Notes under the pieces: generated by a model
Database searches by the model: none
Told to the model about the DNA's origin: nothing
Seen by the model: only the letters and a program-made list of their open reading frames with translations
Assembly: GCA_015680685.1 (NCBI GenBank)
Contig: MNCI01025271.1
Location: forward strand, 84,492-148,491
Length of the DNA: 64,000 nt
Source of the DNA: Gnetum montanum
Lineage: Eukaryota > Streptophyta > Gnetopsida > Gnetales > Gnetaceae
Reading direction: 5' to 3'
Translations under genes and position numbers: made by a program
Shown here: positions 48,000 to 60,066 of the stretch, one piece after another
How positions within the stretch are numbered: position 1 is the first letter of the stretch
Layout: the number at the start of each line of letters is the position of its first letter

Positions 48000-48644
48000 A
48001 GTTGCATATTTTCATCTCATTTTTCATGAATTTCATTTATGTATAGTTGCATTTGCATATTTTCTTTGCATTTTCATCCTCTTCNAAAACAAGGATGAAA
48101 ATATCCTCTAATACCTTTCCCTATCTTTCCCTCTATTTATCTCATTTTCCCTTACATCTTTTCAATACCTCTTTTTATTGTCTTTATCCAAAAAGAAAAA
48201 ATAAAAAAGAAAAAAAAAACTAAGGAAAAATCTAAAAGTTGTGGCTAGTCATGATTTGAAAAAGCACATCCTCTTCACATAGTATAACATAAGTCTTGTT
48301 TTTAATGATGTCCTCTATATTGATGACTCTTGTGAGATGATCAGAAATGAAGTCTTAATTATAAATTGTAATATGTATATAGATAAAATTATCATTTAAA
48401 AAGTTTATATAGTAAATCTTGATTAAACAAGATGGTGTGAAAGGATGGCCCATGCTAGATAATTTTGATTATGTGATTATTTTAATCATGATTAGAACAT
48501 TATAGTTTACATGAAAGTTTTATTTTATGTTATGATTTTGTGATCTTTTTGATTCTTTATATTTTACATGTTGTTGCACCTTTAAAACATCTATTGTTTT
48601 TGGTATCTTTGCACTTGCATGAAACTCAAGTTTGGGGGGCTAAA
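48000..48644 (+). other. 3' UTR and polypurine tract of copy B
   Basis: Untranslated and AT-rich. A single N lies at 48085 with rearranged-looking sequence around it. It ends with TTTGGGGGGCTAAA before the LTR, as in copy A. Confidence 0.7.
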
Positions 48645-48730
48645 TGTTGATATCAACATTTCCATGCTAGCATGGGACCATTAATTAATGAGTTTAGCCA
48701 CTAGGATATAGTTTAATGATTTCAAGCCAT
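48645..48730 (+). repeat. 3' LTR of copy B, first part (interrupted)
   Basis: TGTTGATATCAACATTTCCA... through TTTCAAGCCAT, matching the start of the 5' LTR. It is cut by the nested element, and its last five bases GCCAT are the target site. Confidence 0.92.
48726..48730. repeat. target-site duplication, left (GCCAT)
   Basis: GCCAT directly before the first base of the nested LTR. It is identical to 54739-54743, as left by LTR-element integration. Confidence 0.95.
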
Positions 48731-49977
48731 TGTGGATCCTTTAGTGTGCTTTGGTATGTGTAAAAACATTAAGCAAAATGGAGTTAAAGGTTGTTTAAAT
48801 GGTTGTATGGTTATTGTGTTTATAGGAATATGTACACAATAAACCAAGATGATCTGAAGAGGATAAGGAACTAATTGTTTAGAGCTCAAAGGAGGAAGTC
48901 ACCCACATGATCTTCAAATGAATATTCATAGAATATGAACAAGGACTAGATACTATATAAGCAAAGTTATGATCATCAGAGCATCTTGATGATTAAAGCT
49001 ATGTACAAGGAATGATGCATTCAAAAGACAAGGAAAGATGAAGAAAGACATCTTTGGAAAGCAGCAGATGTCTTGGTAGAATTGAAGTGAACTCAGACAA
49101 AGATGTTCTTAGAAACAACAAGACTTCTTTCTCAAACAAAGATGTCTTTCATGAGGCAAAGATGTCTTTATAGAATGCATACCAAGTTCAGAAAGACATA
49201 TTTGAGGAAACAAAGACATATTTCTAGTATTAAAGGCAAATTTAGAGAGACATATTAGGCATGAGAAAGATGTCTCTCATGATCATTAGTTACTATTGCC
49301 TAGTTATCATACAAGTTCCAATATGGATTTAGAAATATAGCAACTATAAGAAGACTTGATGTGCATTGGGAAAAGTGCAAGCCTTGTTGTATTCATTGTA
49401 TAATCATATGTAATCATTGAACTTTTTGTTGCTCCTCATTGTCTTATCATTTTGGCATTGTAAATTTTTTTATACATGATTGTACAATGATTAGAAAATT
49501 GAATTGCAATTATCCCTTGTAATTCTTATTCTTGTTTCCCTATGGGGTTATTGTGCTTGAGCCTATCGAGATCCTACAAGATTGAGTTGTCGGTGTTGCA
49601 GTACAATACTTTGGTATGGAGCTCAAGATTGTAAAGGTTGTGGAAGCCTTAAAACCACATTTCCAATCGTAATAAGACCTCGCAAGGTTGAGTGATTGGT
49701 GCTACGATACAAAACTTTAGAGTGGGACTTGAAGACTGTACAGGGTGTGGATCCTTCAACCATATTTTAAGAGCAAGAAAGTCTAGAGGTGTGCTTGCGA
49801 TCTACCCTCCAAGTGTGGACTACCCAAGTTGCAAAACCATGTTAAATTCCACTTGTGTGCTTTGTTTGTTTAAGTTTTAATTTATGGAACTTATTTATTC
49901 TCCCTCTTTCCCCTTCCCAACCCACCCCCACAACCCCCCCCCCCCCTTTGCCTATTTTCTAAGTTCAATGATCCACA
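48731..49977 (+). repeat. 5' LTR of nested TR-GAG element
   Basis: Starts TGTGGATCCTTTAG and ends TTCAATGATCCACA. It contains a stretch (49000-49280) with many AAAGA(C/T)(A/G)TCTTT-like words and a C-run near 49935-49946. It aligns with 53505-54738 along its full length with many substitutions. Confidence 0.93.
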
Positions 49978-49979
49978 AG

Positions 49980-49993
49980 TGGTATCAAAGCCC
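49980..49993 (+). other. initiator-Met tRNA primer-binding site
   Basis: TGGTATCAAAGCCC, two bases after the LTR, differs by one base from the usual TGGTATCAGAGC plant PBS. This fits Copia-type priming. Confidence 0.88.
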
Positions 49994-50033
49994 TAGTACT
50001 CTTTGTTTCATCATCAACTTGAAGAATGAATAA

Positions 50034-51660
50034 TGGAGGGGACATCTTACACAAAGATACCCATGTTCGACAAATTTAACTTTGTCTATTAGAAAGCCAT
50101 AATGTAAGGTTTCTTTGAATCCATGGAGTTTGAAGTATGGGAGTCAATTCTGGAAGGTTATGTTCCACTCGTTGATGCATCAATGGCATCATCAAGCCTC
50201 GCAACAAATGGTCTCAAGAGGAAAAGGATAAGTTCATGTTTGATTCAAAAGAAAAAAATTGTTTATATTGTACATTGAATAAATATAAATTTAATAGGGT
50301 AGTAGGATGTAAAATGGTCAAAGAAATTTGGCAAAATTTAGAAGTTGCTTATAAAGGAACCTCTAGTGTTAAGTAATCAAATTTTTTAGTTTTACTCAAA
50401 ATGAGAGAAGTTGACAAAAGCAAAGATTATTTTTCCAGAGCTAACGATCTTGTTTTAGCAATTAGAGGAACAAGAAAGGATCTTCCAAAAAGTGATGTAA
50501 TTATCAAAATGATCATAATTCTTTAACTAAAGTTCAAACCTAAGGTCATAGCCATGGAGGAAATTAGAGATTTCTCAACTCTAAAATTTGAAGAACTTCA
50601 AAGTGCTCTTATCACCTATGAAATGAATCTCATAAGTGAAGAAGTGATTCAAGAAAGACCTATTTCTTTAAAGACTAGCTCCAATGAGAAGGAGGTCAAT
50701 GAGCATGATGAGGTCAAGGAGATTAGAACAATTGCTTACAAGAAGAAAGAAAGGGGCATCTTGACAAAACCAAAAATCTAATTTGTTCAAAGGTAGAGAA
50801 AGAGGTAGAAATTTTTTAAATTCTTCTAATCTATATTTTTCTTCTATAGAATGTTTGGTTTGTGGAGGAAGAGGCCATATAGCCTTCAAATGTCCAAGCC
50901 ATCCAAGTGATAACAAGGTATATCCAAGGAATAGATCTAATTATGGGAACCAAAAAAGACCAACTTTTATACAAGTTGAGATGATGGTGAGCAAAGTGAA
51001 GAAGAAGCATGCAATTATTCCAAAGATTCTCATCTCCTATGCATGGTGCTTACTGATGAAAATTCCTCACATGTGGCTATTAAGTGTGACAAGAAGTATA
51101 ATGAATTTAAAGAAGAAATTTTTCTTTTGCATCATTTAATTAAGAAGGCAAAAAATCTAGTTCTTTCTACTTAGATGTTATTTATGCTAAAGTGAAGGAA
51201 GAAATTTCAGATATAAAAGCTAGGATTCAACAACTAACCTCTTTGAATAAAGACTACAACAAGATTCAAGAAGAAGATACTCCTAAAAATCAACCAAAAA
51301 ATTTAGGGGAAGCAACACATGAAAATGCATGCTTAAGCATAGTAAATATTGAGAATTTTGATCATAAGGATAATATTTTATTTGTGTGTAAAAGTTGTGG
51401 TAGCAACCAAGCTCTTAGCAATGATGATAAAAGTAGGATTAATGCTTGGTCTTGTCAAAAAGGCTTTGGTAAGAAAATTGTGTAGGTACCAATAAATGGG
51501 AATGAAGGGAAGTGGAGTCCTAAAAATAATACAAAAAGTGATCAAGAGTTCCATCAAAAGGAACATGAACAAATAGAGACATCACTTACACAATCTAATG
51601 GAAGAGAACCTAAGGATGAGGAGGTACTTAATGATAGGGGACATCACCTCAAACTCCATT
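50034..51660 (+). pseudogene. Copia-type gag of the nested element
   Basis: Reading from 50034: IPMFDKFNF, then EIWQNLEVAYKGTSSVK near 50320, DYFSRANDLVLAIRGTRKD near 50430, and EEIRDFSTLKFEELQSAL near 50555, the pattern of a UBN2/gag-polypeptide domain of Copia elements. A CCHC knuckle CLVCGGRGHIAFKC lies at about 50850-50890. A Lys/Asp/Asn-rich tail with a second Cys pair (CKSCGSN) continues to about 51660. Stops (50092, 50104, 50376, 50779, 51483) and frame changes show decay, yet the order is well kept. The zinc knuckle would bind the element RNA. Confidence 0.85.
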
Positions 51661-53490
51661 GATCTTCTCTTCTCACTAGCAAGCAATGTAAGTCAAGGTA
51701 AGTCTCTATCTCTTTGCTTACTAGTTAATAAGGATAGTGTTTGAGAAGTTCAAAATTAACTAAATCAAAAAATGATGGAATAAGTGTTTAGAGAATTTCC
51801 TATGTTCATAATATTGACATGATTAGTTATGTGAGGATTTATAATAGCACTTGTAATAATTTCCGTGAGATCTTTATCATATAACAATTCTAGTTTGATT
51901 TCTTATCTTGTACACAGTCTAGCTTAATCTAAAAGTATTTGGGATGATTTTGCCATTTATAGGATAAAACAAACCTCTAAAAATTCTATCAATATTATTG
52001 ATTAAAGATCTTGATCTTCACAACTAAGCTTAACATTGAGATAGTTAAATTTGCATGTCTATCTTAAAAGCCCAAGATAAGTAGCATATGTGTAGGGGAA
52101 GCCTACTTCTCAATCATCTTAGAGGTCACGAATGTAGGGGAAGTTTATGGAGACTTCAACCAAAAACCACATTAAGCAAGAAAAGGACTTCAAAAGGTAT
52201 TTTACACTTAATTGATGGCAAAGTATTTAATGATTGTATTTGTTGCATATAAGGGCTTTAAAATGGATTTAACAATATATGAATACTGAGTCCTTTTTAA
52301 ATGATTGTGTTTGTTATCTTGTACAAAAAGCAAACTATGCATATTTTTCTCATAGCTTAAATATTTCTATTGATGATTTTTTTGGTTGAATCTATAAATA
52401 CAAGCTACCATAAAATAATCATTTCTATTAGATAAGGTTTTTTTGTTTAATCTTTGATCCTTAGCATCAATTTGTGTGTTGGTCCTTCTTGTTTTGAAAT
52501 GACAGTTCACCTATTCGATATTTGTCTATTATTTTGCAAATAGTTAATGTTTTGAATATGATTGTGATCATTCCTTCCTTGGCAAAGTATCTACATGCTC
52601 TATCTTTGGTATTTTGTGCTAAAGTTTATTAATGACCTATTTTTACTTAATGAATTTCATATTTATTAGCATGTTTTATTTTTGATCAATGATTGTGGAT
52701 GTTGCATTGCCTTGAACAAACAATAGAGTATTCATGTCTCACTCATAGCTTCTTATTATCATGGAAATTTTCAAAGTTTTGGTTATTTATAAGCAATGTA
52801 AGTTTTAATAAGACAACTAGATAAGGTTCTTGTTCCTACTTGTTCTAACTTTGGCCTTTAAAATTGCATGTTGATGATCCTTATTAAATTAATTGTAGCC
52901 CCTTGTTTTGACCTCAAAAGAACAATTCTCAATTTTCACAATCATGCCTTAAGTGAAGGATGTAGTATATTCCTTACTAAATTATGAGTTATAACCTAAT
53001 GGGAACGTATCCATGTCTGTTCTTCCTAGCTATTGAACCTGACATCAATAGTTTTCCATTATGAAATTTTATGGCTATATTTACCTCACCATAAAGATAT
53101 GTCAATTTTCTAATGTTTTACAAAGATGGAGAAAATTTGAACATTGAAAGCACCATGCACTACTAATGTCTTATTTTTTTAGAGATAGGTTACTTAATTT
53201 TCAAAGCCTTTTCTTCACTTCAAGGTTGAACTTCACTTGAAAGGTTTGGTTTTTCTCCTGCCAAATTTGGGACACCTCTTCATGAACCTAATAAATACAT
53301 AGTTACTATATCTTTTTAGGGTTATGAGTGCTACTTGGCTCTACATATTATCTAGATATTATTGTTCTTCTATATCTTTTCTAACTAAGTTTGAGCACTT
53401 TATCCTTTTTGTTGTTGTTCAAAAAGGGGGAGACTAGTATGATTATATTTGTATGATCACTAACCCATTTCTTAAGTTTTGAATATAACC
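51661..53490 (+). other. non-coding interior of the nested element
   Basis: 1.8 kb lies between gag and the polypurine tract. I searched all frames by eye for GDSQ, YVDD, D-D-E and protease motifs and found none. The sequence is AT-rich (about 70%). Confidence 0.6.
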
Positions 53491-53504
53491 AAAAAGGGGA
53501 AGAT
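53491..53504 (+). other. polypurine tract of nested element
   Basis: AAAAAGGGGAAGAT directly before the second LTR. A similar AAAAAGGGGGAGAC lies about 70 bp upstream. Confidence 0.85.
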
Positions 53505-54738
53505 TATGGACCCTTTAGTGTGTTTTGGTGTGTGTCAAAATGTTAAGCAAAATGGAGTCAAAGGTTGTTTGCATGGTTGTATGGTTATTGTGTTTCTAGG
53601 ACTATGTACATGGGAAACCAAGATGAGCTGAAGAGAACAAGGAATGAACTATTTAGAGCTTAAAGGAGGAGGTCACCCACATGATCTTCAAACAAATATT
53701 CAACAAACATAGACAAGGACCAGATATTGTATAAGCAAAGTTATCATCATCAAAGCATGCTAAAGCTTAAGGCTATGGACAAGGAATGATTCATTCAAAA
53801 GACAAAGAAAGATAAAAAAAAAGATGTCTTTGGAAAGCAACACACATCTTGACAGAATTGGAGTGAACTCAAACACAGACATCTTTAGAAATAGCAAGAC
53901 ATATTTCTCAAACAAAGACATCTTTAACAAGGCAAAGACATCTTTACAAAATGCATACCAAGTTTAGAAAGATGTCTTCCAAATGAATACTTCAGAAAGA
54001 CAACTTTTAGGAAATAAAGATGTCTTCGTAGAATTGAAGTAAAATTCAAAGAGATGTCTTAGGCATGAGAAAGATGTTTCCAATGACTATTAGTGACCAT
54101 TACCTAGCCATTGCATGAGTTCTGAGATGGATTTAGAAACACAACAACTATAAGAAGACCTGATGTGCATTGGAAAAAGTGCAAGCCTTGTTGTATTCAT
54201 TGTATAATCATTTGTAATCATTGAATTCTTTGTTGCTCCTCATTGTCTTATCATTTTGGCATTGTAAAATGTGATGTACCTAACTATACAAGGATTAGCA
54301 AACTGAATTGTAATTATTCCTTGTAATTCTTATTCTTGTTGCCTTGTGAGGTTGATGTGCTTGAACCTATCAAGATCCTACAAAATTGAGTTGCTAGTGC
54401 TATAGTACAACACTCTAGTGTGGAGCTCAATATTGTAAAGGTTGTGAAAGCCTTGAAACCACATTTCCAAGCCTGACAGGACCTTGCAAGGTTGAGTGAT
54501 TGGTGTTGTGCTACAACACTCCAAAGCCAAGCTTGAAGATTGTACAAGATGTGGATACTTCAGCTACATTTTGAGAGCAACAAAGTCCATATATGTGCTT
54601 ACAATCTACCCTTTAAGTGTAGACTACCCAAGTTGGGAAATCACATTAAATTTGGTGTGTGTGCTTTGTTTGTTTAATTTTTAATTTGGGGAACTTATTC
54701 ATTCTCCCCTCTCCCCCTTCTAGGTTCAATGATCCACA
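53505..54738 (+). repeat. 3' LTR of nested TR-GAG element
   Basis: Starts TATGGACCCTTTAG (first dinucleotide TA where the other LTR has TG) and ends TTCAATGATCCACA. Confidence 0.93.
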
Positions 54739-54743
54739 GCCAT
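54739..54743. repeat. target-site duplication, right (GCCAT)
   Basis: Identical to 48726-48730. Copy B's LTR sequence resumes from here. Confidence 0.95.
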
Positions 54744-55807
54744 CACCTATATTTGAAACAAATTACATGATACCTAGGGATGTGTTTGAGAAACCTCATT
54801 CAAATTTTGAATTTTTAATTATTATAAGATGATTATATTAACCAAAAAAAAGTAGATAGAACACTTTCACTGGTGCAGAAGTGGATTCAATATCAAATAA
54901 ATTTGCTGGCATTGTAACTAGAATCTACTAAATCTTTCATGGAAGACATTTCTCTTCAAATTCATTACTGGACTAGTTTTGGTCTTTTGAAATAGAGGAG
55001 GAGGGGATTAAGATGGAGCTCTACCTCAACCACAAGTGTCACTAGCAACTCCCAGCAAATCAAAAAATTAACCACCTAGACTTATTGGAGGAGGTGTGCC
55101 TCTTGGAGGCATGGGCAAACAAGTCTACTCAAGAGGTAGTCTATCTCACAAATAAGATTTAAGGCTCTATAGTAAGCTAAGTTCCTTTATTTCAACCTTC
55201 TTTTTTTTCGGTATGTTGCTTAAGAACTATGTGCTATGGTCATTATTGTAAACTTACTCATGAGCAGTACAAAGAAATTGTTTGATGACAAAGCTTTCCA
55301 CTCATGTAGAAAGCTTAAATTTAATTATAATAATCTATTACTAAACTACACCACCATAGAAAAAAGCTTATTTTTCCCTTCAATTCTTGTGAGTTACTTT
55401 TTAATTGTATGTCCATTTTCAAAACCTTTTTAATTCATGGTTATTGTTTATGCAAAATTCCTAGCCAATTTGATAATTTCTTCTCTCTAATTAGTTTTCG
55501 AATTTATTCTGCAAATGATTTCAGAATTTGTAGTACTATCGTTAACTATAATCATTTTTCTATTAATCATTTCATAATTTCTTCTTTCTAATTAGTTTTC
55601 AAATCTATTCTAGCTAATGATTTCAAAATTTGTAGCAACATCATTAGCTATAATCATTTGTTTATTAATCATTTAAATTCTACATATGCTTTACTAGCTT
55701 TGACTGTTCCTAGATTTCCATGCTCATATGGGAGATGCTCTAGGCTTTTGTCTTTTAAATGAGTTTTTTGAGGGCATTGCTGTGTGACTCAAATCCACAC
55801 ATCAACA
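54744..55807 (+). repeat. 3' LTR of copy B, second part
   Basis: Continues the LTR from CACCTATATTTGAAAC to CACACATCAACA, matching 40755-41729. Near 55480-55640 a segment containing ATAATTTCTTCTxTCTAATTAGTTTTC is present twice, making this LTR longer than the 5' one. Confidence 0.9.
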
Positions 55808-57062
55808 AGATCCTTAACAATTATGAAATTCTAACACCATAAATTTCCAAGACCCACTTTGATTTTTCCTTACAGAGTGACCCATGCATGTGCACAATGT
55901 CATGTACCCTAGAGGATGTAAGAGATCATAGGGCTTGCTTTTATGGTGAGAAAAAGCATAATTAAGGAGAAAAACTTAGTTCAAAATGCAAACAATTAGA
56001 ATGTGATACATTAGAGATGTAAGGTGGATTTTGAAATGTGGTTGGCAAGCTATACAAGGATGTACACTAAAACAATAAATTGTTAAAATTTTATCCTAAA
56101 AAGGCTAAGTTTAATGGGTTGGTTTTATATTTTGAGTTTATTATGATTTTCAAGGACATTTTTGGTGAAAGATTTAGTTTCTAACTTGGATAAGTAATAA
56201 AAATTTTGAGTGAAATTACCATCCCTAGTAATTTACTTAAAATGACATAATTATAGGTCTTAAAAAATCTACAAGGATATAGACCTTAGAAAAATTCACA
56301 AGGTGAATAAAAGGTTTTTTCTATGAATCTTTTCCTTTATCAATTTCATTAATGGAGTTTACGTTTTAGATTAAGTCCCTAAGCACTATATCCTATCCTT
56401 CTTAGTAGGGAGCATAGAAGGTTATAGTAAATGTACAAGACAAACCATCAACATCGCATTCTTATGTGAAGGCTTTCTGGTTTCTTCTTAAACAAGACCA
56501 TCATGATTCATTTACTCAAATAAGTATTGGAAACAACTAGGAAAATCCAAAAACCTTTTCTGCTTAATGAATTTAAAATAAAGAGACAAACACAACATGA
56601 TATTGTATTTCATGAAGCAAGGATGATGTTATTAAAAGTTGAAGCTAGTTGATAGTTTATAACCTACACTCATGATCATTAAGCATCCTCATTGGATAAA
56701 TACCTGAAATAAGTGATGATACAAACCCATGATAAAGTATGACTTCATAAGGGAGTTTTATAACTTAATAAATAGAATATTCACTAGGATATTATTTATA
56801 CTAATCTCAAGCAAGTTCACTAATTGATAAAATAAGTAGTTTATCTGAAATTAAAATTTCTTACTTACATATACTAAGACCCTTTGGATCTTTCAAGTCA
56901 TTTTGAAAATTCCTTTTAGGAATTTTTTTTTATTTTATAACTTAGTAATGCTCAATTAGCAAAGCAAGAATGAGATCTCATCATTTGAGAGTTGAAACAA
57001 GAAGATGGATCAATCCTTTGTGAAGAATGAATATGTCAATATGGAGTACAAATAACATTGAT
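55808..57062. other. AT-rich intergenic DNA with a LINE relic
   Basis: No gene is seen apart from the LINE piece near 56510-56720 listed below. Confidence 0.45.
56510..56720 (+). pseudogene. short LINE C-terminal relic
   Basis: Frames read ETTRKIQKPFLLNEFKIK and FHEARMMLLKVEAS, resembling the post-RT region of the LINE at 8620-11560 (FLLDELKVK near 10850). Short and uncertain. Confidence 0.42.
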
Positions 57063-57824
57063 GATGACCCCCACATTTTAAAATTATGTTGAAGATGACC
57101 ACCACATTTTAAAACTATGTCATATTTTGGTTGAATTGTTCCAAATGTTACCAAGGTAATTTTCTTAATAATGTTTTCAAAACTAATAGCCATTATATTT
57201 CTACTATCTAACACTTTGAAATGAAAAGGTTCCGAGAAATGATAAAATTTTAGTTTTAGTTTCAATTTCAGTTACTTGGTAGGAAATGAATATTAAACAT
57301 GCTTGAAAACTTTTCCGCAAGAATTTCTGTTAAAACTCAAACTCTCTGATATTCTATTACCCTTACATACTGATTTTAGAATTCAAGCCTTACATACTGA
57401 TTTTAGAATTCAAACTTTTTAGGTCGAGAGAAGCACAACTGCTGCTCAAAATAGTACATGAAAAATTTAGGTTGCACCTGTTAATGTAATTATTGTTTTG
57501 TTACAGTAACACCAATACAAACACGTTATAAAACTGTGAAAACAGTCTGAACAACTGTACAAATACGTACGGCCAATACAAACACATTATAAAAGTGCAA
57601 AAACAGTCTGAACAACTCTACAGGCACGTACGGGCAATGCAGCAATGGTTGTGCAGTTATACCATGGATTTGCCAAATGAAATGGTTAAGCATGACTGTC
57701 GGCAAGCTATTGTAGTATGTCCTCACTCTTTTCATCTTCCACGAAAACAGTGTACAAACACGTACGAACAGTGCAGCTATACCATGGATTTGCGAAATTA
57801 GTATGAAAGAAATGGTTAAGCATG
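57063..57824. repeat. cluster of short tandem duplications downstream of the DUF247 pseudogene
   Basis: Separate duplications: 31 bp (57063/57094, GATGACC.CCACATTTTAAAA), 27 bp (57362/57389, CTTACATACTGATTTTAGAA), 60 bp (57512/57572, CCAATACAAACAC) and one of about 120 bp (GCAG.TATACCATGGATTTGC at about 57650 and 57772, each followed by GAAATGGTTAAGCATG). Copies differ by a few bases. Confidence 0.85.
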
Positions 57825-59474
57825 TATGCTCTTACTCTTTTCACAATCTGCTCGTCGATCTCAGGGATTTTGTCTACTGTAATAAACTTGTTAAGGTCCT
57901 TGAAAAGACGTCCCACACTCTCATTATTTCCGAGTAAATTTTGTTAAGGTCCTTGAAAAGACGTCCCACACTCTCATTATTTCCGAGTAAATTTTGTAAA
58001 ACGCCTTGCTTGATCAGAATAGCTACGTCGTGTGAGTCTGGATCAGATTAGTGATGAGGACCATGTACCTATTAAAGAATCTTTCACCGGGTTTAACGTA
58101 GAATTCCTTATATGCCATCATGTTTCTCAACATCACTTCGCTGTTGTCGTCTAACACTACCTTGGTAAGCAGATGACCCTTCCGACAAACCCCCTCTTCT
58201 TTAAACCAAAGTTTATTGGAGGACACATGGATAGAAATTCCTACCTTCTCCAGCTATTTCGCTGTTGGAATTGACCAGTCATGTTTCTTCTATTTGGTTT
58301 CATCTTCTTTTTCCTGTTTGCGTTTTCCTGAACTGAATTTTTCAACGCAGCATTTCCAGAATCTTCTGATTCTCCCTTGGGAATCCCCAGGACTGCTGGC
58401 TATAGACTTAGCGGACTGATTCCTTCATTTATTATTTGCCAAAAAAGTTTTTTTATTTGAAATTTAAAAGAAATTTTGAGTAAGCAAAGAATCATCATCT
58501 CAGCCTTGTCGCACTAAGGTGGGTCTCATTGTTTATTTGCAATTTCTTTAAAAGGTAAAGAAAGATTAAAACTAAGAAAAGCTGCAAGGTAAGGATGAAA
58601 AAAAAAAGAAAATTTGATAATAAAATGAATAATAGCCAGTACCTTTGGTTCTTGTGGTAAATGAAAATGAGGGTATATTTGCAAATTGTAATAAGAAGAA
58701 ATTTCTTCAATGAGAGTTGGTTCACTTGCCTTATGGAATCCACTATGCAGCCATGCACATGTTCTATCAAGTGTCTGGCCTGAGGGTCTTTCTTGGTTAC
58801 AGTCCATAAATTCTCAAGCCCCACTTTGATTAGAAACAATCCAACGATCAATTTAAAATCAAACCATTCAGAAATGTCTCTGGAGGAAGGTCTGCATTCA
58901 AACATGCCTTTGTCGGTGACCAGATTGTCGAGGATGGACAGTGGAATCTGATTCTCGAGTTTAAACAAATCATTCCTGACAACGTGACCACATGTGTTTA
59001 ATGTCTTGTAATCCAACAAGGATGCAAGCGATCGCTGGGCTTCTTTTCATTGTACAAAAAGCATAATTTGAGGAGGAAAACCGCATCCAAAATGAAAACA
59101 TCTACATCAAACTCAACGTCTGGAGAGTAGTATCTTTGGATTTCCATTCCAAGAGGACTTACACAACCTTAGAGTTTATGAACAAAAGCTTGAGGATTGT
59201 TTTTCAATCCCTCCTCCCACCGCATGGATCGTCCCAGGGCCTTGTGTTTGTAAGATCTGAGGTTGATGTTGGCATTTTCGAAGATGTGGTGGTGATAAGG
59301 ACGGAGCCCAACCAGTTGGGGGACATAAGCCTTAGTGTTCAAGTCTTTCAGAAACTGAGGCACTCTCACAATGCAGAGGAGGGGAGGCTCAGGGTCTGTT
59401 GTGGTTGGATCTCTCCCATTGTTATGCATTGCAAGCAAATCAATATCGATCCAAAATTCCCTGCCTTCAGCCAT
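57707..59474 (-). pseudogene. DUF247 plant protein, disrupted
   Basis: Minus strand from ATG 59474: an acidic head, then CIVRVPQFLKDLN and AYVPQLVGLRPYHHH, the typical DUF247 opening; RYYSPDVEFDVDVFILDAVF near 59120; LFKLENQIPLSIL near 58955; HLIEHVHGCIVDS near 58760; a probable short intron near 58640-58585; ISIHVSSNKLWF near 58230; VMLRNMMAYKEFY near 58130; FNRYMVLITNLI near 58060; and GRLFKDLNKFITVD near 57910. This covers the whole family length. DUF247 proteins are plant-specific, usually with a C-terminal membrane segment; some act in self-incompatibility or growth, but roles vary. Lesions: in-frame stop at 59169, a frame change near 59010, and a perfect 53-bp duplication (57891-57996). 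Confidence 0.85.
57891..57996. repeat. perfect 53-bp tandem duplication inside the DUF247 pseudogene
   Basis: 57891-57943 and 57944-57996 are identical, both beginning TTAAGGTCCTTGAAAAGACG. Since 53 is not a multiple of three, it shifts the frame between the ITNLI and GRLFKDL segments. Perfect identity points to a very recent event or an assembly error. Confidence 0.97.
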
Positions 59475-59620
59475 GGCTGCAAGTTTTGGAGAATAGAATT
59501 TAGAACGATTCTGTAAAACCGAGAAAGACCTCTGTTTAAAAGAATGCGTAACTAATGACGATTGCGAGAGCGTTACTTATACTATCCGGTACATCTAGAG
59601 AAAGTTTCGGTTTCGGTTTC

Positions 59621-59706
59621 AAAAAAAGAGCAATCGCTTTAGTGAGTTCACATTTTGGGTTTCAAAAGAAGAGCAATCGTTTCAGTGAGTTCATATTTTG
59701 GATGCT
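59621..59706. repeat. 43-bp tandem duplication upstream of the metacaspase
   Basis: AGAGCAATCG starts at 59627 and 59670. The two copies, each running to AGTGAGTTCA.ATTTTGG, differ by a few bases. They lie in front of the likely metacaspase start at 59702. Confidence 0.85.
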
Positions 59707-60066
59707 TTCACAGGTTCACAGTTTGGATTGTAACTACCCAAATATTGGAAAAGACGTAGAGCTTCAGGGTTGCGTCCATGACGTGATGCACATGAGGAAA
59801 CTTCTGCTGGATCGCTTCGACTTCAGGGAAGACAACATTCATTTGCTCACTGACACCGACCCTGCACACTCCCAGCCCACGGGTGCCAACATTAGGGAGT
59901 AGGGAGTCGTTGCAGAGGATGATCGAGGAAGCTTCCCCTGGAGATGTTCTCCTCTTCTATTACAGTAGCTAAGTCTTCCCCTTCTTCGCCCCGGCCATGA
60001 CAACAACACACAATACGATGACTGCATCATCACCTTCGACCTGGACTACATCTCCGGCCACCTTTT

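Larger units (their letters stand above)
48731..54738 (+). mobile_element. nested gag-only Copia-like LTR retrotransposon (TR-GAG type)
   Basis: 6008 bp inserted in the copy B 3' LTR. It is bounded by direct repeats of 1247 and 1234 bp whose ends form TGTGGATC...GATCCACA, and flanked by GCCAT on both sides. A primer-binding site complementary to initiator-Met tRNA follows the first LTR and a polypurine tract precedes the second. The 3.5-kb interior encodes a broken Copia-type gag with a zinc knuckle, but I find no protease, integrase, RT or RNase H. This is the layout of TR-GAG elements, which depend on enzymes from autonomous relatives. Confidence 0.9.
40677..55807 (+). mobile_element. gypsy LTR retrotransposon, copy B, with both LTRs and a nested element
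   Basis: Complete by structure: 5' LTR, primer-binding region, gag, protease, RNase H-like domain, RT, RNase H, integrase, polypurine tract and 3' LTR. The 3' LTR is split by a separate element (48731-54738). Without the insertion it measures about 9.1 kb. Both LTRs start TGTTGAT and end ATCAACA. Flanks GGATT (40672-40676) and AGATC (55808-55812) differ by two transitions and may be a worn 5-bp target duplication. All coding domains are broken. Confidence 0.9.
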
